This document shows, piece by piece, positions 18,077 to 26,528 of a stretch of DNA of 64,000 nucleotides. Each line of letters opens with the position of its first letter. Within the stretch, counting starts at the first letter, position 1. Below the pieces are notes generated by a model, which saw nothing but the letters and a program-made list of their open reading frames with translations, had not been told where the DNA came from and made no database searches. The DNA is from Sandaracinaceae bacterium (GTDB lineage Bacteria; Myxococcota_A; Polyangia; Polyangiales; JADJQN01): the NCBI GenBank assembly GCA_016712745.1, contig JADJQN010000001.1:1178001-1242000 (forward strand). Reading direction: 5' to 3'. Position numbers and translations under genes: made by a program.

Positions 18077-19054
18077 TCAATGCGCTTTCGGCGGCTTCGA
18101 TAGTTCTACGGTGTCGTCGACGAGCCCGAGCGACGCTTCAAGACGCGCAGCGAACGCACGCGCGCTGTGGTGGCCCGCGCGCTTCAAGAGTTGGTTGCGC
18201 GCTGCGACCTCGAGAATGGTCGACATCTCTCGTCCGGGGCGAATCGGCACTTTGAGCATTGGGATGTCGCAGCCCATCAAGCGGTAGCTCGCGTCGTCGA
18301 TGCCCAAGCGTTCGTATGCTTCGTCCTCTCGCCATGGGCACAGCTCGATCACGAGATCGATCGGCGCCTCGTTGCGCGTGGCCGTTGCCCCGTACAAATC
18401 GCGAATGTTCAAGATGCCTAGGCCCCGAATTTCGAGGTGCTGACGCAGAAGTGGTGAAGGTGCGCCGACAACCTGCTGCCCGGGTAGGCGCGTCAAGATC
18501 ACAGCGTCGTCCGCAACGAGCCGGTGGCCCCGCTCTACCAAAAACAGGGCGCACTCGCTCTTTCCGATCCCGCTCGGCCCGAGCAGGAGCACGCCAAGGC
18601 CGTGCACATCAACAACGACGCCGTGCAAGTTCATCGTGTCGGCAAGCTCGCGATCGAGAGCTGCATGCAGTGCGTGGATGGTTTCGCTCGAGCGAACACT
18701 CGAAACGATGAGCGGCGATTCGGTCTCAGCGGCGGCGCGCAGGAGCTCCGGCAGTGGAGCAACGCCTCGCGTCACCAGCGTGCACGAAGGTCCTAGCCCG
18801 AAGTACGCGTGCAAATTGCTCTCACGCGCGGCGGGGCTCAATGACTCGAGAAAACTCATCTCCGTTTCGCCGATGACTTGGACGCGTCGCGGATCGACAC
18901 CGCGCACATAGCCTGCGAATGCCAACCCGGACTTTTGCACGCGCGTGTGCGCGATTCGCCGGGACATGCCAACAGCGCCCGCCACAACCTGCAACATCGG
19001 CGCAAGATCCGGATGCTCGATGAGAAGACTAACGGGGACAGTGGCCGCCGTCAT
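18077..19054 (-). CDS. hprK: HPr kinase/phosphorylase
   Basis: A 325-residue bifunctional enzyme that phosphorylates and dephosphorylates the regulatory serine of HPr. The C-terminal catalytic domain contains the P-loop LLGPSGIGKSECALFLVERG, the general-base region HRLVADDAVIL and the signature LEIRGLGILNI. The K3-type loop region (GCDIPMLKVPIRPGREM) is also present. The N-terminal regulatory domain is complete. Its start overlaps the ptsN stop by one base (TGATG). Confidence 0.95.
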   Translation of the reverse strand: MTAATVPVSLLIEHPDLAPMLQVVAGAVGMSRRIAHTRVQKSGLAFAGYVRGVDPRRVQVIGETEMSFLESLSPAARESNLHAYFGLGPSCTLVTRGVAPLPELLRAAAETESPLIVSSVRSSETIHALHAALDRELADTMNLHGVVVDVHGLGVLLLGPSGIGKSECALFLVERGHRLVADDAVILTRLPGQQVVGAPSPLLRQHLEIRGLGILNIRDLYGATATRNEAPIDLVIELCPWREDEAYERLGIDDASYRLMGCDIPMLKVPIRPGREMSTILEVAARNQLLKRAGHHSARAFAARLEASLGLVDDTVELSKPPKAH

Positions 19055-19515
19055 CAGTGACGCGCGTCTTCTTCTGCAACGATGGCGTGCAGACTCACCG
19101 CGTCCTGCGCTCGCAAAAGGCGCATGCGCACTGACTCGTCGCGCAAAAGTCGGGAGATGCGAGCCAACGCTTTCAAGTGGTCCCCCGTATGGCGATTCGG
19201 CGCGAGCACTGCCACTAAGATGCGGACCGGCTCGCCGTCGATCGCATCGAAATCGACTGATTTCGGGCAGATTGCCAACGCCGCGCGCATTGTGGATAGG
19301 CCGTCGACGCGTCCGTGCGGGATCGCGACGCCACTGCCCACGCCGGTGCTCGCTACGACCTCACGGTCGGCGAGCACCTTGTAGATATCCTCTTCGCCAA
19401 GCTCCCAATCGGTCGACGCAAATAGTTTGGCCATCGCGCGCAGGGCCGCGTTCTTGTCCTGCACGTCGAGCACGGAGACAACACGATCCACAGTGAGGAT
19501 GTCGACGATGCGCAC
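19054..19515 (-). CDS. ptsN: Nitrogen-type PTS Enzyme IIA
   Basis: A 153-residue IIA-Ntr protein, the terminal phosphate acceptor of the regulatory PTS. The site of phosphorylation is His67 in STGVGSGVAIPHGR. The following LAPNRHTGDHLKALARISRLL is a typical IIA-Ntr tract. No IIB or IIC domain is attached, so the protein probably acts by binding targets according to its phosphorylation state. It lies 18 nt after hpf. Confidence 0.95.
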   Translation of the reverse strand: MRIVDILTVDRVVSVLDVQDKNAALRAMAKLFASTDWELGEEDIYKVLADREVVASTGVGSGVAIPHGRVDGLSTMRAALAICPKSVDFDAIDGEPVRILVAVLAPNRHTGDHLKALARISRLLRDESVRMRLLRAQDAVSLHAIVAEEDARH

Positions 19516-19533
19516 GAAGACGCCGCGCGTATC

Positions 19534-19863
19534 TTACTTCTTGCCGCTCGCCGCTGCGAACCCACCAGAGGTGCGCTTGCGCTGCGTGGCCGAGTCTTTG
19601 TCGTCGCGAACCTGGCGTCCGATTTTGTCCATGACGAGATCGATCGACGCATACATGTCGTCAGACTCTTCGCGGCCGTGGTAGCGCTTGCCGCCGGCGC
19701 TTACCGAGATGTCAACGCAGTGCAAATGCTTCTCGAGGCTCGCAACTACTTCAGCTTCGATCGGAGCTCGCAACAGCTTTTGAAGCTTGCCGATCTTCTC
19801 CTCGGCATACTCCTTCAACGCATCCGACGACTCCATGTGACGAAACGTGAACGCGACTCCCAT
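19534..19863 (-). CDS. hpf: Ribosome hibernation-promoting factor, short form
   Basis: A 109-residue HPF/RaiA-family protein that binds the decoding region of idle ribosomes. It has the family start VAFTFRHMESSDALKEYAEE, the core CVDISVSAGGKRYHG and the helix DDMYASIDLVMDKIGRQV. The absence of a long C-terminal dimerisation domain makes it the short form. A strong AGGAGG lies six bases before the ATG. Its place directly behind rpoN is widely conserved. Confidence 0.95.
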   Translation of the reverse strand: MGVAFTFRHMESSDALKEYAEEKIGKLQKLLRAPIEAEVVASLEKHLHCVDISVSAGGKRYHGREESDDMYASIDLVMDKIGRQVRDDKDSATQRKRTSGGFAAASGKK

Positions 19864-19905
19864 CGGAACCTCCTAAAAACTCGTGTAGCCAGAGAACGGC
19901 TGTGG

Positions 19906-21402
19906 TCAGAAGTACTTCTTGCGTTTGGACGAGCTCAAAATCCCCAACATCTCGCGGTATTTCGCTACCGTTCGGCGGGCAATCACAATGCCTCCGTCAG
20001 CCAGATGCTCGACGAGCTTCTGATCGCTCACAGGATCTTTCGGATCCTCTTCGCTGATCAACTTCTTGATGGCTTGCTTGACGCTCTCAGATGCGATGTC
20101 GTCTTGGCCGGCGTCGCGTCGGATGGCGCTGTTGAAGAAGTATTTCAACTCGAAGATGCCACGCGGAGTGTGGACGTACTTGTTGCTGGTGACGCGCGAG
20201 ATCGTGCTCTCGTGCATGCCAACGGCCTCGGCGACGTCGCGCAGGATCATCGGACGCAAATACTCGATGCCGAGCTCGAAGAACTCGCGCTGCTTCTCAA
20301 CGATGCACTCAGTTACCTTCACGATCGTCTTTCGGCGTTGATCGATGCTGCGTATCAACCACTGAGCAGAACGCAGCTTGGTCTGAATGTATTCCTTGGC
20401 CTTGGGATCGCCCTGCATCGCCGAGCGGTAGAAGCCGCTGATCTTGAGCTTGGGCATGCCGTCGTCGTTAGCTACAACGAAGTATTTGTCGCCGACCTTA
20501 TGCACGTAGACATCGGGAGTGATGTACTGCGGCTCATCCGTGACGTAATTGCGACCCGGACGCGGCTCGAGCTCGGCGATCATCTGAGCGACGTCGTAAA
20601 TTTCTTCGACCGCCACTTTCAGATCTTTGGCAATCGCCGCGTAGTTCTTCTTCTCAAGATTGGAGATGTGCTTGTCGAGGACGTCGACACAAAGCTTGTC
20701 GAGACCGAGGTGCTCGGCCTGCACCATCAAACACTCGCGCAAATCGCGGCTAGCGACGCCAACCGGATCGAAGCGCTGCATCATCTTCAGCACTTCTTCC
20801 GCATCTTCGGCGTTGAGACCAGCTTCGGCGGCAAGTCGCGGAACGATTTCTTCTTGGGGGACGTCGTCGAGGCGAAGATAGCCGTCGTCCGAGAGGTTGC
20901 CGATCACGAGCGCTGCAAAACGCTTCTCGTCTTCGACAAAGTCGTTCATGCGCAGCTGCCACAAAAGATGCGCGGTGAGATCCTCGGCCGTCGTCATCGT
21001 CGACTCGGCGCCCGGCATCTCGTCGTCGCCGCCAGTTCCGCGGAAGCTAGGCATCGGCGCCTGCATGGCGTGATTCTCGAGGTAGCGCTCCCAATCGATT
21101 TCGTCGGCCTTCTTCTCGGCCTGTGTGCCTTCGCTGCTTTGCGACTGCGCTTCGCCCGGCACTGCGGCGTCGAGCGACATCATCTGTTGCTCGCCTCTGG
21201 AAATCGTCGGGTCAGCGGACACGACAGCCACTTCCGGCGTGTTCAGTTCGAGTGAGTCTTCGAGCACGGGATTCTCGAGCATCTCCTCGCGGACTGTTTC
21301 CACGAGCTCCATGCGCGACATCTGAAGCAGCTTGATCGCTTGCTGAAGCTGGGGTGTCATCACCAGCTGCTGCGACAAGCGTAATTGCTGCTTGATCTCC
21401 AT
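19906..21402 (-). CDS. rpoN: RNA polymerase sigma-54 factor
   Basis: A 498-residue sigma-54. The start at 21402 (MEIKQQLRLSQQLVMTPQLQ) gives the invariant N-terminal activator-interaction region and has GGGGAG upstream; an upstream reading would start inside the promoter. Region II is acidic (residues 50-130). The C-terminal DNA-binding half has the HTH MHESTISRVTSNKYVHTPRG and the RpoN box ARRTVAKYRE (475-484). It heads the seven-gene regulatory operon. The lptB gene that often precedes rpoN is absent here. Confidence 0.98.
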   Translation of the reverse strand: MEIKQQLRLSQQLVMTPQLQQAIKLLQMSRMELVETVREEMLENPVLEDSLELNTPEVAVVSADPTISRGEQQMMSLDAAVPGEAQSQSSEGTQAEKKADEIDWERYLENHAMQAPMPSFRGTGGDDEMPGAESTMTTAEDLTAHLLWQLRMNDFVEDEKRFAALVIGNLSDDGYLRLDDVPQEEIVPRLAAEAGLNAEDAEEVLKMMQRFDPVGVASRDLRECLMVQAEHLGLDKLCVDVLDKHISNLEKKNYAAIAKDLKVAVEEIYDVAQMIAELEPRPGRNYVTDEPQYITPDVYVHKVGDKYFVVANDDGMPKLKISGFYRSAMQGDPKAKEYIQTKLRSAQWLIRSIDQRRKTIVKVTECIVEKQREFFELGIEYLRPMILRDVAEAVGMHESTISRVTSNKYVHTPRGIFELKYFFNSAIRRDAGQDDIASESVKQAIKKLISEEDPKDPVSDQKLVEHLADGGIVIARRTVAKYREMLGILSSSKRKKYF

Positions 21403-21445
21403 TACATCGCTCCCCGGGAAACACCCACCGCGCCGAACCAGCTTC

Positions 21446-21451
21446 AGTATA
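21446..21451 (-). promoter_or_regulatory. -10 box of the rpoN operon
   Basis: Read on the minus strand, TATACT matches the sigma-70 -10 consensus at five of six positions. Transcription would start near 21439, about 37 nt before the rpoN ATG. The hexamer 17 bases upstream (TTTCCC) is a weak -35. Confidence 0.45.
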
Positions 21452-21476
21452 GGGAGCGAAGGTGGGAAGGGAAAGC

Positions 21477-21497
21477 AAAACCCCTGCAAAGTGCAGG
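21477..21497 (-). terminator. Possible terminator after the Calx-beta/FG-GAP gene
   Basis: On the minus strand a six-base-pair hairpin (CCTGCA, loop CTT, TGCAGG; 21497-21483) is followed by GG and four T. It would separate the large lipoprotein gene (ending at 21561) from the rpoN promoter. Confidence 0.4.
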
Positions 21498-21560
21498 CCG
21501 AGCGGCCATGCCCGAGACTGGGCTAGACGCAGGACTTGAGAGCGATGTTATTTCATGAGC

Positions 21561-24500
21561 TTACAGCCCGGCGTAGACGTACACCGCGCCACTGCCAGCG
21601 GCGGCATCATTCGTCTGATCACCGCCGATGCCAGTGGCGTTGCTCGCCTCGCCGGTGGCTCCTATTGCAATCGTGCGCCCGTCTCCCGAGATCGCGATGC
21701 CACAGCTTCCGCCAAGCGCGTCGCTCGCATTCGTGTTGGACGCTTTGATGTAGGCCTGCTGTGTCCACGCAGCACCGGCGCGCGTAAACGCGTAGACAGC
21801 TCCGCTCAATGTCGCAGCGTTGCTCGACTGATCGCCAAAGAGTCCGGTCGCGGCACTGGCCTCGCGAAACGCATTCACAAGCAAGGTGTTCCCGTCCGCC
21901 GAAAGTGCGGTTGCGTAGCCGAAGTAGTCGCCCGCCTCTGCATTGGATGCCTTGATGTACGCCTGCTGCGACCACACGCCGGCGCTGCGCGTGAACACGT
22001 ACTCAGCTCCGCTATCGGCAGCGAGGTTGTTCGTCCCATCGCCACCGATGCCGGTCGCGTTGCTGTCCTCCAAGTAGGCGCCAGCGGCGAACGTATCGCC
22101 GTCCGCGGAAAGTGCGATGCTGAGCGCGAAGCGATCGCTCGCGCCGGTATTCGACGCTTTGATGTAGGCCTGCTGCGACCAGACACTCGCCGCGCGCGTG
22201 AAGATGTATGCAGCGCCGCTGCCAGCGGCGGCGTTGCTCGTCTGGTCGCCGTTGATTCCCGTCGCAGCGCCCGCTTCGTTGTATGCACTCACGCCGAGCG
22301 TATTGCCATCGTGCGAAAGCGCGACGGCATGGCCAAATACGTCGGGCGTGCCTGAAACTGCCGCTTTGAGATAAGCCTGCTGCGACCACACCCCCGCGCT
22401 GCGCACGAAGATATAGACGGCGCCCGCGTTGAAGAGTGAGTTGTCGAGCTCATTGCCATTCACGCCGGTCGCGCTGCTATCTTCCGACTGCGCGCCGACC
22501 GCGAGAGTGTCGCCATCTCCGGAGAGCCAAAGTCCAAAACTAAAGCCGTCGAGCGCACCGGGGTTGGAAGATTTGATGTAGGCCTGCTGCGACCAGATCG
22601 ACCCGCTGCGCGTAAAGATGAACGCGGCGCCCGCGTCCATGGAGGAATTGTCTGCTTGGTTTCCGTTAATTCCGGCGGAGGCGCTGTCCTCATACCAATC
22701 GCCCACCGCAAGCGTGTTGCCGTCGGCAGAAAACGAGAGGAACGCGCCGAAATAGTCCCCCATGCCGGGGTTGGACGCTTTGATGTACGCCTCCTGCGAC
22801 CATATCCCGGCGCTGCGCGAGAAGACGTAGACGGCTCCGCTATTGGTGATGCTGTTGTTAGTTTGGTCGCCGCCGACACCTGTGGCGTTGCTTGCCTCTC
22901 CGGGTGCGCCCACGACCATCGTGTTGCCGTCATAGCTGAGCGCGACCGTGAAGAAATGATCGTTCACATCCGTGTTCGATGCCTTGAAATACCCTTGAAG
23001 CGCGAGTGACGTTTGGTTGAGCGCCATCACATCGGACGCGTCGCGTGCGCTGTAGTTCGGATCGGTGCTGATCGCGGGCGCCGTGGTGACGTCGTAGGCG
23101 ACGCTGGGATCGAGGATGAAGTCGTTCACGCCGGTGAGTGTCACGGTTTGTGGCGTGTCCCAGCTCAAGGCGGTGAATGTCACTGAGGCAGGGGAAACGG
23201 TGCCCTCACTGGAATTGCTGCTCGCAAGCGCGACCGTCACGTCCGCGACCGGCTCACTCGTGAGTACGATTGTGAACGTAGCCGTTGCGCCCGCCTCGGT
23301 CGTTACCAGCCCGCTCGTCGGCGACACGGCAATGCCTGCCACGTCATTGTCGAGGTTCGTGATCGTCACGTCGTTGGCGCTGCGGCCTGAATAGAGCGTG
23401 TCGGTGCTCACTGCCGCGGCCGTGACGATTGCATACATCACATCGAGATCCGCGACATCATCGTTCACGCCCTCCACCGTGACGGTCTGAGCGACGTTCC
23501 AGTCGACAGGCGTGAATGTGAGACTGGCTACCGTGGCCGCGCCTTCTTGCGCATTGCTTGTCGACAGGGGGATCACGACGTCGGCAGTGGGCTGCGAGTT
23601 CAGCACCACCGAGAATGTGTCCGTGCCGCCGCCTTCAGTGGTGACAAGACCCGAGGTTGGCGTCACTGAAATGCCCGGCATGTCGTCGTCGCCGTTGGTT
23701 AGCGCGACGTCGCTCGCATCGAAGCCATCGTAGTTCGGATCGGTGCTTGTGGCGGCGTTCGTCGCTACTAGGTAGGCACGATCACCATCGGCAACGAAAT
23801 CGTTTACACCGGTCACTGTGATCGTTTGCGCAAGGCTCCACGTCAGTGGCGTGAACGTGACAAACGCAGGACTAACCGATCCCTCGGCCGCGTCCGTGCT
23901 CTCAAAGTCGACGCGCACATTTGCAGTAGGTTCCGTATTGAGTACGATTTGGAACGTCGCGGTTCCTCCGCCTTCCGTAGTCGTAAGGCCGCTGGTGGGA
24001 GTCACGGTGATGCTCGGCGTTTCGTCGTCGATGTTCAAGACCGAAACGTCCGGAACCGTCACGAGCGCGTAAGCCGTGTCGCTCGACGCGACGCCGAAGC
24101 GAATCGCATACATAACGTTGCCATCTGCGATCGAATCGTCGACGCCGGTGACGGTGACGCTTTGAGGATCATTCCACGTGGCGTGCGTAAAGGTGATCAT
24201 CCCGGGCGCCACCAATCCCTCGCTCGGCATGATGCTGCTTGCCATGATGACGACGTCGGCTTCTGGCTGCGCGGCAAGACGCAAGGTCAACATCGCCATG
24301 CCGCCCATCTCGGACGTCGAGACGCCGGTCGTCGGCGAAATGATCACCGCCGGTAGGCCGGAACCCAGGCGACAGACTGCGTCAGCGTCGCAAACGCCAT
24401 TGGTGGTACAGGGCATTGCGTCTTCACAACTGCCAACGTCGAGACATGGTGTTCCGGGTGGTGAGTGCACCGCCGGAACCGTGGGCGCGCAAACGGGAGC

Positions 24501-25397
24501 GCCAGTTGAGCAGTTGATCGTCCCTCGAGCGCAACCTGCGGAGCAAGCGGCGCCTTCGTTACAGGATACGCAGGAGCCGATGACGTCGCACACACTCGCG
24601 ACACCGCAGACAGTGCCGGGGGCGAGCGAGAATAGTGGCTGACACGCGGGGATAGGTCCTTCGCAGTTCCAATAGCTGGCGCGACAGGTCGCGGCAGTTG
24701 CGGCGCAAATTGTTCCACACTGAATACTCTCGGGTGGCATATCGACGATGGCCGTACAGCCGGACCCCGGTCGCGGGTCGCACCATTCGTTTGCGGCGCA
24801 CGCATCCTCCGACGGCACTTGCGCACACAAGCCGTCATCACACGAAAGAGTTGCGCACGCCGACACCGCCGCGCAATCGCTGGCGTCGTTGCAGAACTGC
24901 AAAGCCGGGCAGAATGATCTGTGCGCGGCGTCGCACTTTGGATCTACGCACTGCCCGTTCAGGCAGGCAAGCAGCGACGCGTCGCCGCCACCAGGGCATT
25001 GCACGCCCGCGCAATCCCGCGTGATATGCACGCGCAGCACGTATGCGCTCTCAAACGATACAGCCGTCAGCTGCGTCGCGAGGATTGCGCCGCTGGGGCG
25101 CCGCAACACCACTCGGACGAGGTAGTCGCCCGGCAGGCGGCTGAATACGCCAACGCGTTGCCCGTGAGCGTAGTCTTGACCGAAACGAGCGCTGGCTTCG
25201 CGCGAATCGACGGCGACAAGCGACTGCGTAGAGTCATCGCGCACAAGGACTGCGGTCTCGACGCGTGTGAACTCCGCGCCGGGAACGAGGCCAGTGACTA
25301 CCTGGACTTCTAGACTCTCACCCGAGAGATAGCGAACGCGACCGCACGCGGACGAAACCAGCACGAGCAAAATCGCGCACAGAGCATCGCAACGCAT
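21561..25397 (-). CDS. Large lipoprotein with Calx-beta-like repeats and a seven-repeat FG-GAP propeller
   Basis: A 1278-residue predicted surface lipoprotein. The start at 25397 (MRCDALCAILLVLVSSAC) gives lipobox VSSAC, with a G-rich ribosome-binding site upstream. Residues about 20-110 form a beta domain, 130-350 are Cys-rich (EGF-like spacing), 350-800 hold four repeats of about 110 residues with the pattern SPTSGLVTTEGGGTATFxI (Calx-beta-like) and 800-1278 hold seven repeats of about 69 residues, each ending like GAVYVFTRSAGVWSQQAYIK with the core ALSADGNTLAVGA. Seven FG-GAP-like units suggest one closed beta-propeller of the integrin-alpha type. Calx-beta and FG-GAP units usually bind calcium. 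Adhesion or matrix attachment is inferred. Confidence 0.85.
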   Translation of the reverse strand: MRCDALCAILLVLVSSACGRVRYLSGESLEVQVVTGLVPGAEFTRVETAVLVRDDSTQSLVAVDSREASARFGQDYAHGQRVGVFSRLPGDYLVRVVLRRPSGAILATQLTAVSFESAYVLRVHITRDCAGVQCPGGGDASLLACLNGQCVDPKCDAAHRSFCPALQFCNDASDCAAVSACATLSCDDGLCAQVPSEDACAANEWCDPRPGSGCTAIVDMPPESIQCGTICAATAATCRASYWNCEGPIPACQPLFSLAPGTVCGVASVCDVIGSCVSCNEGAACSAGCARGTINCSTGAPVCAPTVPAVHSPPGTPCLDVGSCEDAMPCTTNGVCDADAVCRLGSGLPAVIISPTTGVSTSEMGGMAMLTLRLAAQPEADVVIMASSIMPSEGLVAPGMITFTHATWNDPQSVTVTGVDDSIADGNVMYAIRFGVASSDTAYALVTVPDVSVLNIDDETPSITVTPTSGLTTTEGGGTATFQIVLNTEPTANVRVDFESTDAAEGSVSPAFVTFTPLTWSLAQTITVTGVNDFVADGDRAYLVATNAATSTDPNYDGFDASDVALTNGDDDMPGISVTPTSGLVTTEGGGTDTFSVVLNSQPTADVVIPLSTSNAQEGAATVASLTFTPVDWNVAQTVTVEGVNDDVADLDVMYAIVTAAAVSTDTLYSGRSANDVTITNLDNDVAGIAVSPTSGLVTTEAGATATFTIVLTSEPVADVTVALASSNSSEGTVSPASVTFTALSWDTPQTVTLTGVNDFILDPSVAYDVTTAPAISTDPNYSARDASDVMALNQTSLALQGYFKASNTDVNDHFFTVALSYDGNTMVVGAPGEASNATGVGGDQTNNSITNSGAVYVFSRSAGIWSQEAYIKASNPGMGDYFGAFLSFSADGNTLAVGDWYEDSASAGINGNQADNSSMDAGAAFIFTRSGSIWSQQAYIKSSNPGALDGFSFGLWLSGDGDTLAVGAQSEDSSATGVNGNELDNSLFNAGAVYIFVRSAGVWSQQAYLKAAVSGTPDVFGHAVALSHDGNTLGVSAYNEAGAATGINGDQTSNAAAGSGAAYIFTRAASVWSQQAYIKASNTGASDRFALSIALSADGDTFAAGAYLEDSNATGIGGDGTNNLAADSGAEYVFTRSAGVWSQQAYIKASNAEAGDYFGYATALSADGNTLLVNAFREASAATGLFGDQSSNAATLSGAVYAFTRAGAAWTQQAYIKASNTNASDALGGSCGIAISGDGRTIAIGATGEASNATGIGGDQTNDAAAGSGAVYVYAGL
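21564..23005 (-). repeat. Seven tandem coding repeats of about 207 bp (FG-GAP units)
   Basis: The phrase encoding AYIKASN recurs about every 206-209 bp, for example near 21737, 21945, 22151, 22360, 22563, 22771 and 22976. The copies differ at many third positions, so they are old rather than freshly amplified. Confidence 0.8.
23025..24360 (-). repeat. Four tandem coding repeats of about 320-330 bp (Calx-beta-like units)
   Basis: Four successive units each begin with a PTSGL/PTTGV strand followed by an E-GG-TATF stretch and end with an AxxVTxxNxDD-type junction. Divergence between copies is considerable at DNA level. Confidence 0.7.
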
Positions 25398-25589
25398 ATG
25401 TAAAACCCCCGCCCCCGAGCCAAGCATTTCAGCGACTGCCACTTGATTCTGAATCGGGGCGTTGAGGGTGTCTACGGTCGCCCAACGGGGATGCCATAGG
25501 TCATCCGGCCAAATATCGAACGCATCGGCAAAGCAGGCCGCTGCGCATCACCGGGCCCACCCTAGGCGCCAAAGCTGAGTTCGAATAGC

Positions 25590-26528
25590 ATGCGCTGCGT
25601 GGCGCTCGTCGAGTTACGCGATGTCGAAAAATTCTACGGGGATCTGCACGCCCTCAAGAGCGTCACGTTGACCCTCGAAGCCGGGCGAATCGGGCTCTTG
25701 GGACCGAACGGCGCGGGCAAGAGCACGTTTTTGAAATCATTGCTCGGGCTCGTGATCCCAACCTCGGGAACCGTGAAAGTTTTTGATCTCGAAGTCGCGC
25801 GAAACCCTTTCGAGGTTCGCGCGCGCGTGGGCTACATGCCCGAGGGCGATCACGTGATGCCCGAGCTCACGGCACTCGAGTACGCCTCGTTTGCGGCGAA
25901 GCTCTGCGGCTTGCCGGACAAAGAAGCGGTCGGCCGCGCGCACTTGGTGCTCCAGTACGTTGGTCTCGGCGAAGCGCGCTATCGCAAGCTCGGCTCTTAT
26001 AGCACCGGCATGCGTCAGCGAGCGCGCTTGGCGCAAGCGCTCGTTGGAGATCCAAAGTTGCTTTTGCTCGACGAACCGACCAGTGGTCTCGATCCGCGCG
26101 GTCGCGACGAGATGCTTGCGCTCATTCACGATATCCCGACGCGCACTGGCGCGAGCGTAATTTTGTCGACGCACATTTTGCCGGACGTCGAGAAGACTTG
26201 CGATCAAGTCATCGTACTCGCCGGAGGCCAAGCCCTTTATGCCGGCGCGCTTGCGCCGTTGATTCGTCCCGAAGAGGGCATCTTCGAAGTGCGTACCAAA
26301 GGTGACCCGGCGCGCTTGAGGACCGCGCTTGAACTGTCGCAGTGCATCGTGACGATGCAGGGCACGACGCTCGAAGTGCGTGTCCCGCACAACGGCGGAG
26401 CAGCTCACGTCGTGCGTGTCGCCGTTGAAGCCGGTTGCCAGCTTCGACATCTAGCGCCGTTGCAACACACCCTTGAACGTGCGTTTTTCGAGACTCTCGA
26501 GAAAGCCGCGAGTCCGACTCCCGCATGA
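25590..26528 (+). CDS. ABC transporter ATP-binding protein (ABC-2 type)
   Basis: A 312-residue ATPase. It has Walker A GPNGAGKST, Q-loop region GYMPEGDHVMPELTALEY (with Glu in the Q-loop position), the signature YSTGMRQRARLAQAL, Walker B LLLLDEPTSGLDP and the switch His in STHIL. A C-terminal extension of about 90 residues follows, as in ABC-2 exporters of the CcmA/NatA/gliding type. The signature STGMRQ is common in that group. No permease gene lies next to it; instead the gene overlaps by four bases (ATGA) with a DUF5916 outer-membrane protein gene, so the two are coupled. An alternative GTG start exists at 25599. Confidence 0.9.
   Translation: MRCVALVELRDVEKFYGDLHALKSVTLTLEAGRIGLLGPNGAGKSTFLKSLLGLVIPTSGTVKVFDLEVARNPFEVRARVGYMPEGDHVMPELTALEYASFAAKLCGLPDKEAVGRAHLVLQYVGLGEARYRKLGSYSTGMRQRARLAQALVGDPKLLLLDEPTSGLDPRGRDEMLALIHDIPTRTGASVILSTHILPDVEKTCDQVIVLAGGQALYAGALAPLIRPEEGIFEVRTKGDPARLRTALELSQCIVTMQGTTLEVRVPHNGGAAHVVRVAVEAGCQLRHLAPLQHTLERAFFETLEKAASPTPA

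Noticed and set aside
19678..21255. A 525-codon open frame on the plus strand opposite rpoN and hpf
   Set aside because: It mirrors the codon structure of rpoN on the other strand; it has no ribosome-binding site, no recognisable domain and a composition typical of antisense frames in GC-rich DNA.
21564..24360. Tandem repeats considered as a CRISPR or satellite array
   Set aside because: Units of about 207 and 325 bp stay in frame, differ mostly at third codon positions and encode protein domains.
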